Assembly: GCA_945889625.1 (NCBI GenBank)
Contig: CAMDCE010000020.1
Span: 1-64,000, forward strand
Length of the DNA: 64,000 nucleotides
Direction of reading: 5' to 3'
From: Asaia bogorensis
Lineage (GTDB): Bacteria > Pseudomonadota > Alphaproteobacteria > Reyranellales > Reyranellaceae
Part shown: positions 51,946-61,393 of the stretch, piece after piece
Layout: each line of letters opens with the position of its first letter
How positions within the stretch are numbered: position 1 is the first letter of the stretch
Translations under genes and position numbers: made by a program
Notes under the pieces: generated by a model
What the model saw: the letters and a program-made list of their open reading frames with translations, nothing else
Databases searched by the model: none
What the model was told of the DNA's origin: nothing

Positions 51946-53487
51946 ATGACTTCAAGTGCCTCCGGCGCCGCACCCCCTGCAATCGTTTCGGCCGATGACT
52001 ACTCGGTCGGCCGGCGGGTCCTGATCCTGGTCATGGTCGTGCTGGGCTCGACGCTCTACGCCACCACGCTTCTGATCGCCTCGACCCTGCTGCCGCAGAT
52101 GCAGGGCGCCATGTCGGCCACTCAGGACGAGATCGCCTGGGCCATGACTTTCAACATCCTGGCGACAGCAGTAATGACGCCGATGACCGGCTGGCTGGCC
52201 GCCCGCTTCGGCCGGCGCGAGACCATGATCTGGTCGGTTTTCTGCTTCACGGCCACGACCCTGATGTGTGGCATGGCCGAGTCGCTGGAGACCTTGATTC
52301 TGTGGCGCGTCCTGCAGGGGGCGCTGGGCGCACCGGTGATCCCGCTGTCGCAGACCATCCTGCTCGACACTTTCCCCAAACGGCAGCAGGGCCTCGTCAC
52401 CTCGATCTTCGGCATGGCCGTGGTCATCGGCCCGGTGATCGGCCCGACCGTCGGCGGCATGCTGTCGGAACTCTACAGCTGGCGTTGGGCCTTCTACATG
52501 ATCGTGCCGGTCGGGCTGATGTCCTTCGTCGGGCTTCGATTGACGCTGCCGCGAGATCGCCCATTGGGACGCACGAGCCTCGACTGGACGGGTTTCCTCT
52601 CGCTATCCGTGGCGATCGCCTGTGTGCAGCTCGTGCTGTCGCGCGGCCAGCGCCTCGACTGGTTCGAGTCGACCGAGATCCTCATCGAGGCTTTTGTGGC
52701 GGTCGTCTCCTTCTGGATCTTCGTGGCCCACAGCCTCACCGCGACGAGGCCCTTCCTGAATCTGAGGCTGCTGCTCGACCGCAACTATGCCCTCGGCCTG
52801 ATGCTGGTGCTGATCTACGGCATGCTGAACTTCACGCCGATGGTCCTGCTCCCTCCGCTGTTGCAGCAGCATGCCGGCTTCCCCGACGCGCTGATCGGCG
52901 AGATCATCGCCGCGCGGGGCGTCGGCGCCGCCATCGGCTTCTTTCTCGCCATCTTCATCGGCCGCATGGACCCGCGCATCGGCCTGATCGGCGGCTTCGC
53001 CATGCAGGCCATCTCCGGCCTGTGGCTGATGAGCATCGACCTCAACGTCGATACTGCCACGTTGATGCTGAACGGCCTGGTCCAGGGCATCGCCATCGGT
53101 GTCATCTGGGTGCCGCTGACGCTGGTCACCTTCTCGACCGTCAGCTCGAGCAACCTCGCCGAGGGGACGGCCGTCTACCATCTGCTGCGCAACATCGGCT
53201 CGAGCTTCTTCATCTCGATCTGCGTGACCGAGATCGTGCGCGCCACCGGCGCCAACTACAGCCGCATGGTCGAGATGCTGAACCACTATAACCGGTCGCT
53301 GGCCTTCCCCTGGGTGACCGGCGGCTGGGACGCCGAATCGATCGGCGGCCTCTCCCGGCTCTCCAAGGAGATCAACCGGCAAGCCGCCATGTTGGGCTAT
53401 ATCAATGCCTTCGGTTTCTACACGCTGTGCTCGGTGATGGCGGTGCCGCTCATACTTCTGATCGGCCGCCGCCGGCGCGTGCGCTGA
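51946..53487 (+). CDS. DHA2-type MFS drug efflux pump (EmrB-like)
   Basis: 513 residues with 14 hydrophobic segments. GWLAARFGRRETMIWSVFCF (motif A), LILWRVLQGALGAPVIPLSQTIL (motif B), GMAVVIGPVIGPTVGGML (motif C), typical of proton-driven drug exporters. Works with the EmrA-like adaptor and an outer-membrane channel not in this window. First ATG 33 bases from the MarR start. Confidence 0.92.
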   Translation: MTSSASGAAPPAIVSADDYSVGRRVLILVMVVLGSTLYATTLLIASTLLPQMQGAMSATQDEIAWAMTFNILATAVMTPMTGWLAARFGRRETMIWSVFCFTATTLMCGMAESLETLILWRVLQGALGAPVIPLSQTILLDTFPKRQQGLVTSIFGMAVVIGPVIGPTVGGMLSELYSWRWAFYMIVPVGLMSFVGLRLTLPRDRPLGRTSLDWTGFLSLSVAIACVQLVLSRGQRLDWFESTEILIEAFVAVVSFWIFVAHSLTATRPFLNLRLLLDRNYALGLMLVLIYGMLNFTPMVLLPPLLQQHAGFPDALIGEIIAARGVGAAIGFFLAIFIGRMDPRIGLIGGFAMQAISGLWLMSIDLNVDTATLMLNGLVQGIAIGVIWVPLTLVTFSTVSSSNLAEGTAVYHLLRNIGSSFFISICVTEIVRATGANYSRMVEMLNHYNRSLAFPWVTGGWDAESIGGLSRLSKEINRQAAMLGYINAFGFYTLCSVMAVPLILLIGRRRRVR

Positions 53488-53572
53488 TCGCCGCACGGCC
53501 CGCTGGACTCGCCGACGGACTTCAGTTAGCGACGGGAGGATTTTCCAAGGCGCTGCGGAGAGACAACAGGAT

Positions 53573-54136
53573 ATGACTGACAACGTCACGGCGCGCGACC
53601 CGGCCGCCCTACGCCCCCTGCCGCGGTTGATCTTTGCGTCGCGCTGGCTGCAGTTGCCCCTGTATCTCGGTCTGATCGTCGCCCAGGTCGTCTATGTGAT
53701 CCTGTTCCTCAAGGAGCTGTGGCATCTCGTGCTGCACAGCTTCACGGTCAGCGAGCAGCAGGTCATGCTGATCGTTCTGGGGCTGATCGACGTGGTGATG
53801 ATCTCCAATCTGCTCATCATGGTGATCGTCGGCGGCTACGAGACATTCGTGTCGCGCATGGAGCTCAACAAGCATCCCGACCAACCGGAATGGCTGAGCC
53901 ACGTCAACGCCAGCGTGCTCAAGATCAAATTGGCAATGGCCATCATCGGCATCTCCTCCATCCACCTGCTGCGGACCTTCATCGAGGCCGGGAACCTCGG
54001 CACGCCAGCCTCGACCTACACCGAGAACGGCATCATGTGGCAGGTCATCATCCATGCCCTGTTCGTGCTGTCGGCTCTCGGCATCGCCTTCGTCGACCGC
54101 CTGGGCAACATGCCAAACAACGGACAGTCACATTAA
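53573..54136 (+). CDS. yqhA: YqhA/UPF0114 family membrane protein
   Basis: 187 residues with four membrane segments (about 35-55, 66-88, 117-137, 160-178). Conserved loop VVGGYETFVSRMELNKHPDQPEWLSHVNASVLKIKLAMAIIGISSIHLL is the hallmark. Function of the family is unknown; it is distantly linked to proton or ion channels. Solitary gene. Confidence 0.9.
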   Translation: MTDNVTARDPAALRPLPRLIFASRWLQLPLYLGLIVAQVVYVILFLKELWHLVLHSFTVSEQQVMLIVLGLIDVVMISNLLIMVIVGGYETFVSRMELNKHPDQPEWLSHVNASVLKIKLAMAIIGISSIHLLRTFIEAGNLGTPASTYTENGIMWQVIIHALFVLSALGIAFVDRLGNMPNNGQSH

Positions 54137-54157
54137 TGAGGCGCAAGCCCGGCTCGT

Positions 54158-54206
54158 CAGTCCGATCATTGGCAATGACGGGCTCTGCCAACTGAGCTAA
54201 TCAAGG
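54158..54206 (-). pseudogene. 5' fragment of a tRNA (Gly-GCC-like)
   Basis: Minus strand: ...TTGATTAGCTCAGTTGGCAG, AGC, then an anticodon-like arm CGTCA-TTGCCAA-TGATC. The D arm GCTC-AGTTGGCA-GAGC is perfect and the loop would give anticodon GCC. No T arm or 3' acceptor partner (no GGTTCGA) follows, so this is half a tRNA and not a gene. Possibly the scar of an excised or deleted element. Confidence 0.6.
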
Positions 54207-54316
54207 CATAATGGCGCACCGGCATCGGTGGTGACGCAGACCTGTGTCCGTCCCGGGACCGACATGGCATGCACCATGCTTCGCACCGACCGCGCCAACA
54301 GCAAAGGAGATGCTCC

Positions 54317-55489
54317 ATGGAGTCCAAGGCCGCCCCGGGTTCTGCCCCGGCGAATTCGCCGGTCCGGCCGGAGTTCGAGCGGATAGCGCTGCTTCTCCAG
54401 GGCGGCGGCGCGCTTGGGGCCTATCAGGGCGGCGTCTTCCAGGCCCTGTCCGAGGCCAACCTGCATCCCGACTGGGTCGCCGGCGTTTCGATCGGCGCCA
54501 TCAACGCTGCGCTGATCGCCGGCAACCCGCCGGAGCGGCGCGTCGAGCGGCTGCGTGCCTTCTGGGAAACCGTCACCCAGCCACCGCTCGGAATCCCCCA
54601 TATCGCGTCGATCGAAATCAAGAACGACATGATGCGCCAGATGATCAACCAGTGGCGCTCCATGGGCACGTTGCTATGGGGCGCGCCGAGCTTCTTCAAG
54701 CCGCGCGTGCCGCCGCCGATCTTCACGCCGGCCGGCAACCCCGGAAACCTCAGCTTCTACGACGTCTCGCCGCTCAAGACGCTGCTCGAAAAGCTGGTCG
54801 ATTTCGACCGCCTCAATTCGGGCGCGATGCGCTTCAGCGTCGGCGCCACCAACGTCAGGAACGGCAACCTCACGATCTTCGACACCATCGACCACAGGAT
54901 CGGCCCGGCGCATGTCATGGCCAGCGGTTCGCTGCCGCCGGGCTTTCCCGCCACCGAGATCGAGGGCGAGTTCTACTGGGACGGCGGCGTCGTCTCGAAT
55001 ACACCGCTGCAGTGGGTGCTCGACGCCGTGCCACGCCAGGACACGCTGGCCTTCCAGATCGACCTCTGGAGTGCCAGGGGTGAACTGCCGCGCGACATGA
55101 TCGAGGTCGACACGCGCATGAAGGACATCCGCTACTCCAGCCGCACCCGCATGGGCACCGATCAGTTCCGCAAGGCCCAGGCGCTGCGTCGCGCCGCAGC
55201 GAAGCTCCTGAAGGAAGTACGGCCGGAGGTCCGCCAGACCCCGGAAGCCGAGCTGATCGCCTCCGCAGCCGACGAGAAAGTCTACAACATCATCCAGATG
55301 ATCTATCGCGCCCAGAATTACGAAGGCGCATCGAAGGACTACGAGTTCTCCCGCCGCACCATGGAGGAGCACTGGACGTCGGGCTACAGCGACATGAAGC
55401 GGACGCTTGCCTATCCCGAGGTGCTGCAGCGGCCGACCAGTCCGGATGGCGTTTTCACCTTCGATCTCAAGCGCCAGCCAACCAAGTAG
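54317..55489 (+). CDS. Patatin-like phospholipase (DUF3734 type)
   Basis: 390 residues, AAAGGAGATG upstream. Serine-Asp dyad hydrolase: GGGALGAYQGG (30-40, oxyanion), GVSIG with Ser58, and YWDGGVVSNTP with the Asp. A DUF3734 C-terminal region follows (YSSRTRMGTDQFR, NYEGASKDYEFSRRTMEEHWTSGY). Often encoded with 3-hydroxybutyrate dehydrogenase and acetoacetate decarboxylase genes, as here; may hydrolyse lipid or polyhydroxybutyrate oligomers. Confidence 0.92.
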   Translation: MESKAAPGSAPANSPVRPEFERIALLLQGGGALGAYQGGVFQALSEANLHPDWVAGVSIGAINAALIAGNPPERRVERLRAFWETVTQPPLGIPHIASIEIKNDMMRQMINQWRSMGTLLWGAPSFFKPRVPPPIFTPAGNPGNLSFYDVSPLKTLLEKLVDFDRLNSGAMRFSVGATNVRNGNLTIFDTIDHRIGPAHVMASGSLPPGFPATEIEGEFYWDGGVVSNTPLQWVLDAVPRQDTLAFQIDLWSARGELPRDMIEVDTRMKDIRYSSRTRMGTDQFRKAQALRRAAAKLLKEVRPEVRQTPEAELIASAADEKVYNIIQMIYRAQNYEGASKDYEFSRRTMEEHWTSGYSDMKRTLAYPEVLQRPTSPDGVFTFDLKRQPTK

Positions 55490-55501
55490 GAGACGCTACA
55501 G

Positions 55502-56260
55502 ATGAATCTAGCCGACGTCCGTGCCAAAGCCTTTGCCATGCCGCTCAACAACCCGGCATATCCCAGGGGCCCGTACAAGTTCTACAACCGCGAATTCATC
55601 ATCATCAGCTACCGCACCGATCCCGATGTCCTGCGCGCATTGGTGCCCGAGCCTCTCGAGGTGATCGGCGACACGGTCAACTATGAATTCATCCGCATGC
55701 CCGATTCGACCGGCTTCGGCGACTACACCGAGACCGGCCAGGTGATTCCGGTGCGCTTCAAGGGCAAGGACGGCGTCGTGCAGGAGGGCGGCTACGTGCA
55801 CGCCATGTATCTCGACGACGATTCGCCGATCGCCGGCGGGCGCGAGATCTGGGGCTTCCCCAAGAAGCTCGCCCGTCCAAAGGTCAGCCACGAGAACGAG
55901 ACCCTGGTCTGCACCCTGCATTACGGCCCGGTGCTCTGCGTCAGCGCCACCATGGGCTACAAGCATCGCGAGATCGACCACGCGCCGCTCCTGAAGTCAC
56001 TGGCCAAACCCAACTTCATGATCAAGATCATCCCGCACGTCGATTGCACGCCGCGGATCTGCGAACTGGTGCGCTACTACGTCGAGGACGTCACGCTCAA
56101 GGGCGCCTGGGCGGGCCCGGCGGCGCTGCAGCTCTTCGACCACGCGCTGTGCGACGTCAATCGCCTGCCGGTCCGCGAGGTTCTGTCGGCAACCCATTTC
56201 GTCACCGACCTGACGCTAGGTCTTGGTGAAGTGGTGTTCGACTATCTGGCTAAAGCCTGA
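55502..56260 (+). CDS. adc: Acetoacetate decarboxylase
   Basis: 252 residues, 12 bases after the patatin stop. Catalytic Lys121 with Lys122 in [12 protein letters not shown], matching the Lys115-Lys116 pair of the clostridial enzyme; [26 protein letters not shown] and TGYGDYTE-like [11 protein letters not shown] complete the signature. Converts acetoacetate to acetone and CO2. Confidence 0.92.
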   Translation: MNLADVRAKAFAMPLNNPAYPRGPYKFYNREFIIISYRTDPDVLRALVPEPLEVIGDTVNYEFIRMPDSTGFGDYTETGQVIPVRFKGKDGVVQEGGYVHAMYLDDDSPIAGGREIWGFPKKLARPKVSHENETLVCTLHYGPVLCVSATMGYKHREIDHAPLLKSLAKPNFMIKIIPHVDCTPRICELVRYYVEDVTLKGAWAGPAALQLFDHALCDVNRLPVREVLSATHFVTDLTLGLGEVVFDYLAKA

Positions 56261-56271
56261 AAGGAAGTTCC

Positions 56272-57054
56272 ATGGCTCGTTTCGACAAGAAAGTCGCGAT
56301 CATCACCGGCGCCGCCAGCGGCATCGGCAAGGAGATCGCGCTGCGCTTCGCCGCCGAAGGCGGCACGCCGGTGATCGCCGACCTCAATTTCGCCGCCGCC
56401 AACGCGACAGCGTCCGAGATCAAGGCCAAAGGTAGCGACGCCTTTGCCGTGGCGATGAACGTGGTCGACGAGGCCGCGGTGAACAAGGGCGTGGCCGATG
56501 TCATGGCCAAGTACGGCCGCATCGACGTGCTGGTCTCCAACGCCGGCATCCAGATCGTCAAGCCCGTGGTCGATTTCGACTTCGCCGACTGGAAGAAGCT
56601 GCTGGCGATCCATCTCGACGGCGCCTTCCTGACCACCAAGGCATGCCTCAAGCATATGTACGCCGCCAAGTCCGGCAGCGTCGTCTACATGGGCTCGGTA
56701 CATTCCAAGGAAGCGTCCAAGCTCAAGGCGCCCTATGTCACCGCCAAGCACGGCTTGATCGGGCTGTGCAAAGTGGTGGCCAAGGAAGGTGCCGAATTCA
56801 ACGTGCGCGCCAACGTGGTCTGCCCCGGCTTCGTGCGAACGCCGCTGGTCGACAAGCAGATCCCCGAGCAGGCCAAGGAACTCAACATCTCCGAAGCCGA
56901 CGTCATCAAGCACGTGATGCTGAAGGATACCGTCGACGGCGAGTTCACCACCACCGACGACGTGGCCGACTGCGTGTTGTTCTTTGCCGCGGCCCGCAGC
57001 AACGCGCTGACCGGCCAGTCGATGGTGGTCAGCCATGGCTGGTTCATGCAGTAG
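56272..57054 (+). CDS. bdhA: 3-hydroxybutyrate dehydrogenase (SDR)
   Basis: 260 residues, 11 bases after the decarboxylase. [21 protein letters not shown], catalytic Ser ([15 protein letters not shown]) and YVTAK, and the long C-terminal loop [21 protein letters not shown] that is typical of D-3-hydroxybutyrate dehydrogenases. Interconverts 3-hydroxybutyrate and acetoacetate with NAD. With the two genes upstream it forms a ketone-body/PHB turnover operon. Confidence 0.92.
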   Translation: MARFDKKVAIITGAASGIGKEIALRFAAEGGTPVIADLNFAAANATASEIKAKGSDAFAVAMNVVDEAAVNKGVADVMAKYGRIDVLVSNAGIQIVKPVVDFDFADWKKLLAIHLDGAFLTTKACLKHMYAAKSGSVVYMGSVHSKEASKLKAPYVTAKHGLIGLCKVVAKEGAEFNVRANVVCPGFVRTPLVDKQIPEQAKELNISEADVIKHVMLKDTVDGEFTTTDDVADCVLFFAAARSNALTGQSMVVSHGWFMQ

Positions 57055-57094
57055 CGCCTATCCAGCGGGCCAGGGGGTCGTCTAAAACCTCTCC

Positions 57095-58678
57095 ATGATG
57101 TCTGTCGTCATCGAGAGCAAGACGTGCGCAAGCCTGCACGCGCTGACCGGCGTTCTCGTCGTGGCCTATGCCGTGGGGACCTTCCTCGTCGGACCCTCGA
57201 TCTTCTCGGATCCCGGCTGGGGCTTTCTCGTCGCCGACTCGATGGCGCAGGGCGGCCCCTTCAACCACCTGGTCGAACCGGACCTCGACAACATCGCCCG
57301 GAACGCCAGCCGGTTCCTGGCGGCGTGGTCGCCGGCGCAGTATGTCCTGCCCACCCTCATCGAGCGCCTTGGCCTCGACCTTGGGCACTCGATTGCCGTC
57401 GTCACATCGGTGTTCTCGGCGCTCGGCCTGATCGGCTGGCACAGGCTTTACCGAGCTTGGGGTTTTCCGCCACTCAGCTCGGCGATCGCTCTGCTCATCA
57501 TCGCCGGGGGGCGGATGTTCAGCTTGCCCTTCGGCATTTTCTCGGGAGGCGAGATCCTCGTGTTCGGCGGCCTGCCGTGGTTCACCTTGCTGCTGTGGCG
57601 CTGGCGCGCGCTGGCGGCATGGCAGGCGCTCGGCATCCTGCTGGCCATGGCGGCACTGGTGTTCCTCAAGCTCTCCGGCCTGGTCTTCGCTCTTTCAGCG
57701 CTGGCAGCGATCGTCGTCTCCGACCTCTGGCCGCCGAGAGCGGCACGGCTGCGCCGGCCTGCGATGGCACTGGCGATCGCTGTCGTATTTTGCATCGCAT
57801 TCCATGAGTTCTGGATCAGCGGGGAGTGGACCCCGGTCGTAGACATCGGCGAATTCTACCCGGAGCGATTGCTGACACATTCGGCTGGAGGAATTGCCGC
57901 GGCGGTCATGGGCACGCTCTCGCTCGGCGACCTGACGGCGCGTCTCCTTCGGTATCCCGGCTACCCGATGCTTGCCTCGCTCGATTGGGTCTATGTGGCG
58001 GCAAGCGTGCCGGCGCTTGCTCTGTTGATATTCACGGCCCGTCGCCTGCGCGCGTCGCATGCCGATTATCTGCGTTTCGTCCTGCCGACATCGGCGATCT
58101 TCATCGTGCTATTGACGATCATCTTTGCGCGGGGTGGTGCGCTGGACTTGGAGGATCGCCACTTCCGGCCCCTCGCCCTGATCCTGCTCATCGGGGTCGT
58201 GCACGCCGTCGCGACTACCGGCGGGCGGCTGAGGATGGCGTTTGCAGGCGTCGCGGCAACGTCGATCGCTTACGGCATGGCCTCCTTTGTCGTGCATCTC
58301 GGTCACAACTTCCATCGCCCCCTCAGCGACCGCGGATTTCGCCACGCCATCCTCTCGCAACCCGCATTGGATTTCCTGCGATCCGGCGGCCTCGAGCGGT
58401 CGGGCAGCCGCGCCGATTCAGTCGTGTATGTCACCTCGCCGGAGATCGGGCTTGAAGTCCGCAATGCCAGGATCATCTGCGCGCACGCCGACTTCGAGGA
58501 CGATGCGGTGCTCCGTGACCGGATCTATGCCGGACGCGTCGAGCGCCTGACAGTCCTCGTCCAGACGAAGTTGATCGGCGAAGGCAAGGCCGACCTGATC
58601 CTCGCGTCGTTCGTCGACTACGACCGCAGCAAATGGATTGCCCATTCGCTCGGCGACTTCACCTATTTCACGCAGTAG
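57095..58678 (+). CDS. Polytopic membrane protein, GT-C-like, unknown
   Basis: 527 residues with about ten to eleven hydrophobic segments up to residue 400, then a soluble tail of 110 residues. An acidic loop after the first segment (VEPDLDNIARNASRF) and a loop EFYPERLL recall lipid-linked glycosyltransferases of the GT-C fold, but no diagnostic motif is secure. Four His residues cluster at HLGHNFHRP. Upstream RBS is weak. Monocistronic. Confidence 0.6.
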   Translation: MMSVVIESKTCASLHALTGVLVVAYAVGTFLVGPSIFSDPGWGFLVADSMAQGGPFNHLVEPDLDNIARNASRFLAAWSPAQYVLPTLIERLGLDLGHSIAVVTSVFSALGLIGWHRLYRAWGFPPLSSAIALLIIAGGRMFSLPFGIFSGGEILVFGGLPWFTLLLWRWRALAAWQALGILLAMAALVFLKLSGLVFALSALAAIVVSDLWPPRAARLRRPAMALAIAVVFCIAFHEFWISGEWTPVVDIGEFYPERLLTHSAGGIAAAVMGTLSLGDLTARLLRYPGYPMLASLDWVYVAASVPALALLIFTARRLRASHADYLRFVLPTSAIFIVLLTIIFARGGALDLEDRHFRPLALILLIGVVHAVATTGGRLRMAFAGVAATSIAYGMASFVVHLGHNFHRPLSDRGFRHAILSQPALDFLRSGGLERSGSRADSVVYVTSPEIGLEVRNARIICAHADFEDDAVLRDRIYAGRVERLTVLVQTKLIGEGKADLILASFVDYDRSKWIAHSLGDFTYFTQ

Positions 58679-58708
58679 GCACGCTCGTTCGGCTCACTGC
58701 GCCTTGCC

Positions 58709-59533
58709 TCATTGCGCCTTGATCGTGTAGCGCGCGCGTATACGCGACCAGTGCGCGGCGAGCGGCACTCCGACGCCGAGACGTTGCAGCAAGTTGTTCG
58801 GATCCCGCGGGAATTCGAGCTTCGCCTTGCCGAGCTTGATTTGATAATCGCCTCTCGCCGCCAGTTCGGCGAAGCCCGCTCCCGAGCCGCCGAACTTCTG
58901 GACGCGCCCCTGCAGTAGCCCGAATTGCGGCAGCACGCCGTACTGGCGCAGCAGCTCGCGCGCGCCGGCGCCTGGCTCGCCGACATCGACCGTGAGCGTG
59001 ATCTCCGGCGTGGCGCCACCGAGAATATATTGCGTGCCGACATAGCGCTCCGGCGATCGCGTGAGCGTGATGCGCCGCATGACCTTGGCCAGGCCGAAGA
59101 GATTGCGGCCGCCAATACAGGCCGGACCGTTGGTCACCGGCAGGGTCAGCACGACCCAGCCCGCTTGCGCCCCGTCCATGCCGAGCACGGCGACCTCGGT
59201 CTCGAGATAGGTCGGTCCCGAGGCCATGTCGTAGAAATCGAGGAACGTCACGCGAATGAGCGGCCGCGCCGGCATGGCGAACGGCGCGGGAAGCGCTTGT
59301 TTGTAGGCAGCAAGGTTGGTCGGCTCGAAGTAGCCGCGGATATAGTCCTGCTCCTGGAAGATGAAGGGACTCGTGCGCCCGAGCCAGTCGCAGCGCCCGA
59401 CACTGGGATCGTCGAGCGGTGCGGCGTCGAAGAAGCCTGCCCCCGGCCGCGGGTCGGCCGCCGCCGCAGGGCCGGCATGGTTGACTAATGCAAGGGCGAT
59501 GACGATCGCTGACGCGTGCTTCAAGGCAGCCAT
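58709..59533 (-). CDS. Secreted acetoacetate-decarboxylase-fold protein
   Basis: 274 residues from ATG 59533 (GGGGGAGA upstream). Signal peptide (MAALKHASAIVIALALVNHAGPAAAA), then an ADC-like core: LIRVTFLDFYDMASGPTYLETEVAV, VLTLPVTNGPACIGGRNLFGLAKVMRRITLTRS. The Lys in GGRNLFGLAK lies where the Schiff-base Lys of decarboxylases sits. An exported member is unusual because classical ADC is cytosolic. Probable enzyme or ligand-binder of the periplasm; substrate unknown. Confidence 0.62.
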   Translation of the reverse strand: MAALKHASAIVIALALVNHAGPAAAADPRPGAGFFDAAPLDDPSVGRCDWLGRTSPFIFQEQDYIRGYFEPTNLAAYKQALPAPFAMPARPLIRVTFLDFYDMASGPTYLETEVAVLGMDGAQAGWVVLTLPVTNGPACIGGRNLFGLAKVMRRITLTRSPERYVGTQYILGGATPEITLTVDVGEPGAGARELLRQYGVLPQFGLLQGRVQKFGGSGAGFAELAARGDYQIKLGKAKLEFPRDPNNLLQRLGVGVPLAAHWSRIRARYTIKAQ

Positions 59534-59588
59534 TCGGTCTCCCCCGCAACGATCCAGAGGACCAGCAGGCACCGTTCCACCCGTGCCG

Positions 59589-60434
59589 TCAAGGCAACGG
59601 GCCGAACAGATCGGCAAGCGCGCGATGATCGGTGAGCCACGCCCAGTCGCCGTAGCGCTGAGCGACCTCGAGCGAATTCATGAACTCGATGGCGCCCATC
59701 GGCCGGCCGAAGACATGGGCGTGCACGGTGATGTCGAGGCAGCCCGCCGGCCGGCCGAGCCGCGGCCAGTTGGCAACGATCCGTTCGAGGGTGCGCGTGA
59801 AGGCCTCGGGCTCGCTGCCGTAGCGGACATAGAGCGGCATGTCGTTCACCTCCATGGTGAAGGGCACGGCGGTGATGGCGCCTGACGGCGTGGCGTGCCG
59901 GTAAGGCAGGTCGGCATCGAAGAAATCCGCGTGCCAGTGAAAGCCGGCCTTGGCCAGCAACCCCGAGGTCGCGGCACTCGGTGTGCAACGCGGGCTCAGC
60001 CATCCCGGTGGCGGCGCGCCGGCGCTTTGGGCGATGGCGGCGGTGCAGCGGCCGAGATCCCGCACTTCTTCTTCCGGCGTCTGATAGGCCGGAACGATGT
60101 TCTGCCCCCAGCCATGTGCAGCGACCACGTGACCGGCGTCGGCAATGGCCCGCATCAGGTCGGGATAACGTTCGGCCAAGATGCCGCTCACATAGAAGAC
60201 AGAGCGGAGTTTCAATCTGTCGAGGATGTCGAGGATCCGCCAGGCGCCGACCTTCGGACCGTACTCAGCCCACGATCGGGCCTGCAGATCGAGCACGCCC
60301 GGCTTCAGCGGGTTCCCCATGGGCCCAATGCCCGGCGCCGAGTCATCGGTCCAGCCCTCGAGCATGACGCTGACCGAAATGGCGAGCGGCCTGTCCTGGG
60401 GCCAACCTGACGGGAGAGTCTTGGCAGGCATCAT
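59589..60434 (-). CDS. Polysaccharide deacetylase (PuuE/allantoinase-like NodB domain)
   Basis: 281 residues from ATG 60434 (a GTG four codons earlier is also possible). NodB fold with AISVSVMLEGW replacing the usual TFDDG Asp motif, GHVVAAHGWGQNI (motif 2, H-x3-N rather than H-x3-H), and LSPRCTPSAATSGLLAKAGF (motif 3 SPR). ITVHAHVFGRP near the C-terminus provides His. No signal peptide. The replaced metal residues question a classical deacetylase activity. Differs clearly from the NodB protein at 32102. Confidence 0.8.
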   Translation of the reverse strand: MMPAKTLPSGWPQDRPLAISVSVMLEGWTDDSAPGIGPMGNPLKPGVLDLQARSWAEYGPKVGAWRILDILDRLKLRSVFYVSGILAERYPDLMRAIADAGHVVAAHGWGQNIVPAYQTPEEEVRDLGRCTAAIAQSAGAPPPGWLSPRCTPSAATSGLLAKAGFHWHADFFDADLPYRHATPSGAITAVPFTMEVNDMPLYVRYGSEPEAFTRTLERIVANWPRLGRPAGCLDITVHAHVFGRPMGAIEFMNSLEVAQRYGDWAWLTDHRALADLFGPLP

Positions 60435-60472
60435 GGCGTGGGTCACAGTAAAGCAACAAAGGGAGGATCGCG

Positions 60473-60774
60473 ATGTTTCTCGGACGACGCGCTGCGCTGG
60501 CCTCGGCTGGCGCCTTCGTCGTCGCGCTGGGCGAGCCGATTGTCGACAAGCTCAACGCAGTCATGAACCAGGCGATGACGCATCCCGACATGGCGGCGAA
60601 GTCAAGGGAACTGGCCATCGATTGGGTACCTCGACGCCGGTCGAAGCGCAGAAATTCTACGATGCCCCGATGCCCTTCCGGGATCCGATCGTCAATGAAT
60701 CGGGAGCCAAGGCCGAGCAGATGCCAATGCGACACGAATGTAAGCCATCCGTCATGATGCATGCGCTAGACTGA
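60473..60774 (+). pseudogene. TctC/Bug-type tripartite tricarboxylate binding protein gene, internally deleted and frameshifted
   Basis: The start MFLGRRAALASAGAFVVAL is a Tat-type signal peptide. It jumps directly to the C-terminal motif EPIVDKLNAVMNQAMTHPDM (normal start of the last 80 residues), then after AIDW near 60628 the frame shifts and resumes as GTSTPVEAQKFYDAPMPF and PIVNESGAKAE. More than two thirds of the usual 320 residues are gone. No TctA/TctB genes nearby. A relic. Confidence 0.75.
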
Positions 60775-60778
60775 TCCC

Positions 60779-61270
60779 GTGGAGCCCGGCTTCAATATCC
60801 TTCATTTCACGATCCTGGCGAGCGCACTCGCCTGTCTGGCGTTCGCCCTGAGGGAAGCGGCCGGCCGCTCGATCATGCTGCCGCGGCTGTTCACGCCGCC
60901 GGTGCTGGCCGGCTTTACCGCGGTCGTCATGCTGCTGATCGCCGCCGGCGAGCCCGGGCTGCTGTGGACCTGGCTGGGCGCGGGGGTCGTCGGGGCGATC
61001 ATCGGCGGGATCCGTGGCGCCACCATGGTGATGTCGGTCGATCAGGTCCGCAGCAAGCTGCGCATGCCCAACGGCCGCCACATCTTCTGGATCGCCATCG
61101 TGCTCGTGCTGGCGGCGGCGGACGAGGTGGCGATCGCCATCTGGGGCAGCGGCATGTCGCCCCATCGCGCGCTGGCACCAGCCCTTGCTGCGCTGTGCGG
61201 CGGCCTCCTCACCGGCCGTGCCGTCGCCGTGGCGATCCGTATTCCCTACGCGCCGAACGAAGAGCCCTGA
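60779..61270 (+). CDS. Small membrane protein, unknown
   Basis: 163 residues from GTG 60779. Four hydrophobic segments (about 8-24, 38-58, 60-80, 105-122) plus a final one near 138. Loop GATMVMSVDQVRSKLRMPNGRHIFW separates the third and fourth. No recognised family; layout resembles DUF1453/CcdC-like four-helix proteins. Start lies just after the TctC relic stop. Confidence 0.55.
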   Translation: MEPGFNILHFTILASALACLAFALREAAGRSIMLPRLFTPPVLAGFTAVVMLLIAAGEPGLLWTWLGAGVVGAIIGGIRGATMVMSVDQVRSKLRMPNGRHIFWIAIVLVLAAADEVAIAIWGSGMSPHRALAPALAALCGGLLTGRAVAVAIRIPYAPNEEP

Positions 61271-61303
61271 GTGCAGGGCTCTGATCGTCCCTGACGACGA
61301 GGT

Positions 61304-61333
61304 GATTTGGAGAACATCGATCGAGCCGCTAGG
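61304..61333 (+). repeat. 30-bp direct repeat, copy 1
   Basis: GATTTGGAGAACATCGATCG then AGCCGCTAGG, 28 of 30 bases shared with 62697-62726. About 60 bases upstream of the lipoprotein gene. May be a promoter or operator element. Confidence 0.8.
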
Positions 61334-61393
61334 TTGCTCGCGATGCGGCAATAGCGATGCCGTCGCGCCGGCCACGTTGGGAGAGAAAGTGTC

